Source: CALARM01 sp964431735 (lineage in GTDB: Bacteria; Vulcanimicrobiota; SpSt-956; JAKJGF01). From it: a DNA stretch of 7,885 nucleotides. The first letter of the stretch is position 1. Each line of letters begins with the position of its first letter. The stretch covers positions 1 to 7,885 of the forward strand of contig CAYSLJ010000235.1 in NCBI GenBank assembly GCA_964431735.1, written 5' to 3'. A program made the translations under genes and the position numbers. Of this stretch, positions 6,495 to 7,885 are shown piece after piece. The notes beneath the pieces are model-generated. The model saw only the letters and a list, made by a program, of their open reading frames with translations, did no database searches and had not been told where the DNA came from.

Positions 6495-6604
6495 AGAGTA
6501 AAGAGTGAAAAGTGAAGAGTGAAAAGTGAGCAGCAGGGGTTCCCCCTGTGTTCGTCGATTACCCGGTGAAAAGACGCATCACGCATCACATATTACTCGT
6601 CACG
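6484..6604 (+). repeat. Composite repeat element, copy B
   Basis: Seven units in exact 7-nt register (GTGAAGA, GTGAAGA, GTAAAGA, GTGAAAA, GTGAAGA, GTGAAAA, GTGAGCA; 6484-6532). These are followed by a short hairpin, a TACCCGGTGAAA block, ACGCATCACGCATCAC and CGTCACG at 6598-6604. Bases 6526-6604 align with copy A (966-1041, minus strand). The element starts inside the HEAT2 coding region, fills the gap to pilT and ends 5 nt before the pilT ribosome-binding site. It runs in the direction of transcription, as copy A does for its own genes. Confidence 0.9.
6534..6548. repeat. Hairpin in repeat copy B
   Basis: CAGGGG (6534-6539) and CCCCTG (6543-6548) form a 6-bp GC-rich stem with a 3-nt loop. 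It occupies the same place as the GGGCGAAC hairpin of copy A but uses different bases. No T-run follows. Confidence 0.7.
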
Positions 6605-6609
6605 AAAAC

Positions 6610-6615
6610 AGGAGG
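6610..6615 (+). promoter_or_regulatory. pilT ribosome-binding site that decides the start
   Basis: A consensus AGGAGG lies 7 nt before the ATG at 6623. The frame stays open back to a GTG at 6548, but that GTG is the end of the repeat hairpin and has no ribosome-binding site. The extra 25 residues would be encoded by repeat DNA, and PilT homology starts after the ATG. Confidence 0.9.
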
Positions 6616-6622
6616 ATTTTTT

Positions 6623-7705
6623 ATGATTGAATCAATAAAAATAATAGAATTTTTCAATTATGCGACGGAACAGAGAGCTTCTGACATACACCTTTACACC
6701 GGTGCTTTCCCTATGTTCAGACTTCATGGAAAACTCTACAGAGCAGAAGAATATGGCATAATAAATAAAGAAGAGGTAAGACAGCTTATATTCAATATAA
6801 CAGATGATTTTCAAAAAGCAAAATTCTTCTCTGAAAACCTTGATGATATAGATTTCAGCGTAGACATACCGGGAGCAGGCAGATTCAGGGTAAATGTATT
6901 CAGATGCAGCATGGGAGATGCTCTTGTATTCAGAGTAATACCGGGCAGAATCCCTCTGATAGAAGAACTGGGGCTGCCTCAATCCATTGAAGAATTAATA
7001 AGAACAAGGCACAGCGGACTTCTTCTAGTAACAGGCAAAGCAGGACATGGTAAAACTACTACAATAGCAGCAATAGTAGAATATATTAATAAAGAATTCC
7101 CTTATAATATAATAACAATAGAAGATCCGATAGAATTTGTATTTGAGCCTAAAAAATCCCATATAAGTCAGAGACAGGTGGGAGAACATTCAAACTCCTA
7201 TCATCAGGCCATAAAAAGTTCTCTGAGAGAAGACCCTGATGTTATACTGATAGGAGAAATAAGAGATTTTGATACTGCATCTATGACCATACAGGCAGCA
7301 GAAACCGGTCCTCTCGTTATTTCAACACTTCATACAAGAAGTGCCGTAGAAACAATCGGAAGATTCGTAAATTTCTTTCCTGAAGATCACCGTCTGAATA
7401 TAAGATTTCTCCTGGCAGATTGTATGCAGGGAATAATTTCACAGACCCTGGTACCCAGAGTAGACAGATCAGGAAGAATACTTGCAGCAGAAATCATGAT
7501 GGGTACTACAGCAATAAGTACTCTCATCAGAGATGATAAATCACAGCTTATGTATTCCACCATGGAAACAGGGGCAAAAGACGGAATGCAAACACTGGAT
7601 TTCAACCTGAAAACCCTTATGGAAGAAGGAAAAATCGATCCGAAAGATGCATTTAGATTCTGCCATGATAAGAAGAGATTTCTCTATTATCTGGATAAAA
7701 TGTAA
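6623..7705 (+). CDS. pilT: PilT-type pilus retraction ATPase, 360 aa
   Basis: PilT is a hexameric ATPase on the cytoplasmic side of the inner membrane that drives retraction of type IV pili, and so twitching motility and related functions. All key parts are present in order: the N-terminal ASDIHL segment (19-24), Walker A GKAGHGKT (138-145), the Asp box ITIEDPIEF (164-172), the LREDPDVILIGEIRD Walker B region (201-215, E212), and the His box TLHTRSAVETIGRF (235-248). The C-terminal AISTLIRD (297-304) corresponds to the AIRNLIRE motif typical of PilT rather than PilB, and GMQTLD (321-326) is also typical. The length of 360 aa is normal. The Walker A loop is unusual: K139, A140 and H142 replace the more common P, T and S. 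No pilus structural genes are visible, so a PilU-like or specialised role remains possible. It lies 128 nt after HEAT2, across repeat copy B. Confidence 0.93.
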   Translation: MIESIKIIEFFNYATEQRASDIHLYTGAFPMFRLHGKLYRAEEYGIINKEEVRQLIFNITDDFQKAKFFSENLDDIDFSVDIPGAGRFRVNVFRCSMGDALVFRVIPGRIPLIEELGLPQSIEELIRTRHSGLLLVTGKAGHGKTTTIAAIVEYINKEFPYNIITIEDPIEFVFEPKKSHISQRQVGEHSNSYHQAIKSSLREDPDVILIGEIRDFDTASMTIQAAETGPLVISTLHTRSAVETIGRFVNFFPEDHRLNIRFLLADCMQGIISQTLVPRVDRSGRILAAEIMMGTTAISTLIRDDKSQLMYSTMETGAKDGMQTLDFNLKTLMEEGKIDPKDAFRFCHDKKRFLYYLDKM

Positions 7706-7707
7706 GA

Positions 7708-7824
7708 CAGCTATCAGTTATCAGCTAAAACTTACATTGCCTGACTGTGTAAATTAGTCTGAAAAATAGAATTTAATGACATTTATTATGTAATTGCTGT
7801 AAAAGCTGACTGCTGATAGCTGAA
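7708..7824. repeat. Inverted repeat of CAGCTATCAG-type units behind pilT
   Basis: The left arm, 7708-7726, starts CAGCTATCAG. It matches the reverse complement of 7804-7822 at 16 of 19 positions, with a 77-nt AT-rich spacer. The arms are built of 7-nt units: CTATCAG and TTATCAG on the left, AGCTGAC, TGCTGAT and AGCTGAA on the right. The element starts 2 nt after the pilT stop. There is no flanking direct repeat and no transposase, and no T-run marks a terminator. It could be a small non-autonomous element or a fold that protects mRNA ends. Confidence 0.7.
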
Positions 7825-7827
7825 CGG

Positions 7828-7885
7828 TTACATATCTTTTCCGGAAGAGTCCGGCCAGGGACAGGTTTTAGAAATGGATACTGAC
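7828..7885 (-). CDS. Possible 3' end of a minus-strand gene cut by the window edge
   Basis: One minus-strand frame is open from the window end to a TAA at 7828-7830 and would give an 18-residue tail ending PDSSGKDM. The stop lies 3 nt from the inverted repeat, matching the pattern of repeats abutting stops in this window. A plus-strand frame is also open to the edge, with an ATG at 7874 but no good ribosome-binding site. The stretch is too short to decide. CCGGA/TCCGG (7841-7854) could form a small hairpin. Confidence 0.2.
   Translation of the reverse strand, partial: SVSISKTCPWPDSSGKDM

Noticed and set aside
7708..7824. Insertion sequence or MITE
   Set aside because: There are inverted arms but no transposase and no visible target-site duplication, so I report it only as an inverted repeat.

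Overview
The window is AT-rich bacterial DNA with five complete genes. Two are on the minus strand: an unknown beta-rich protein (187-924) and a trimmed 5'-nucleotidase-type metallophosphatase (1076-1873). Three are on the plus strand: two HEAT-repeat proteins (2370-4112 and 4125-6494) and a PilT-type pilus retraction ATPase (6623-7705). The two groups diverge from a repeat-rich 496-bp gap (1874-2369). A PilT homologue points to an organism with type IV pili, but nothing here fixes the phylum. An uncultured lineage is my guess, not a result.

Layout. Bases 1-186 hold a possible gene tail ending at 74 and an inverted repeat. Next come the two minus-strand genes, separated by a gap that is almost all short repeats. 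The divergent gap 1874-2369 holds two opposed 7-nt arrays, an inverted repeat, a third 7-nt array and a weak promoter candidate. The two HEAT genes are tightly coupled: 12 nt apart, with the second gene's ribosome-binding site overlapping the first gene's stop codon. The HEAT2-pilT gap is again a repeat element followed directly by the pilT ribosome-binding site. Beyond pilT lie an inverted repeat and a possible gene tail on the minus strand.

How the genes may work together. The HEAT pair plus PilT looks like one transcription unit. The HEAT proteins have no signal peptide or membrane segment, so they are probably cytoplasmic scaffolds. A link to the PilT motor is inferred only from gene order. 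They share a distinctive linker motif (Tyr, ten residues on a Cys, then an AV..L helix) found four times across the pair, which suggests they arose by tandem duplication.

The most unusual part is the non-coding DNA. At least four kinds of 7-nt repeats occur, several in perfect register for 4-7 units. A composite element (GTGA-type heptamers, hairpin, ACCCGGTGAAA block, GCATCAC heptamers, CGTCACG) occurs twice. It lies on opposite strands but in the same orientation relative to transcription, each time filling a gap between co-directional genes and each time contributing the stop codon of the gene upstream.
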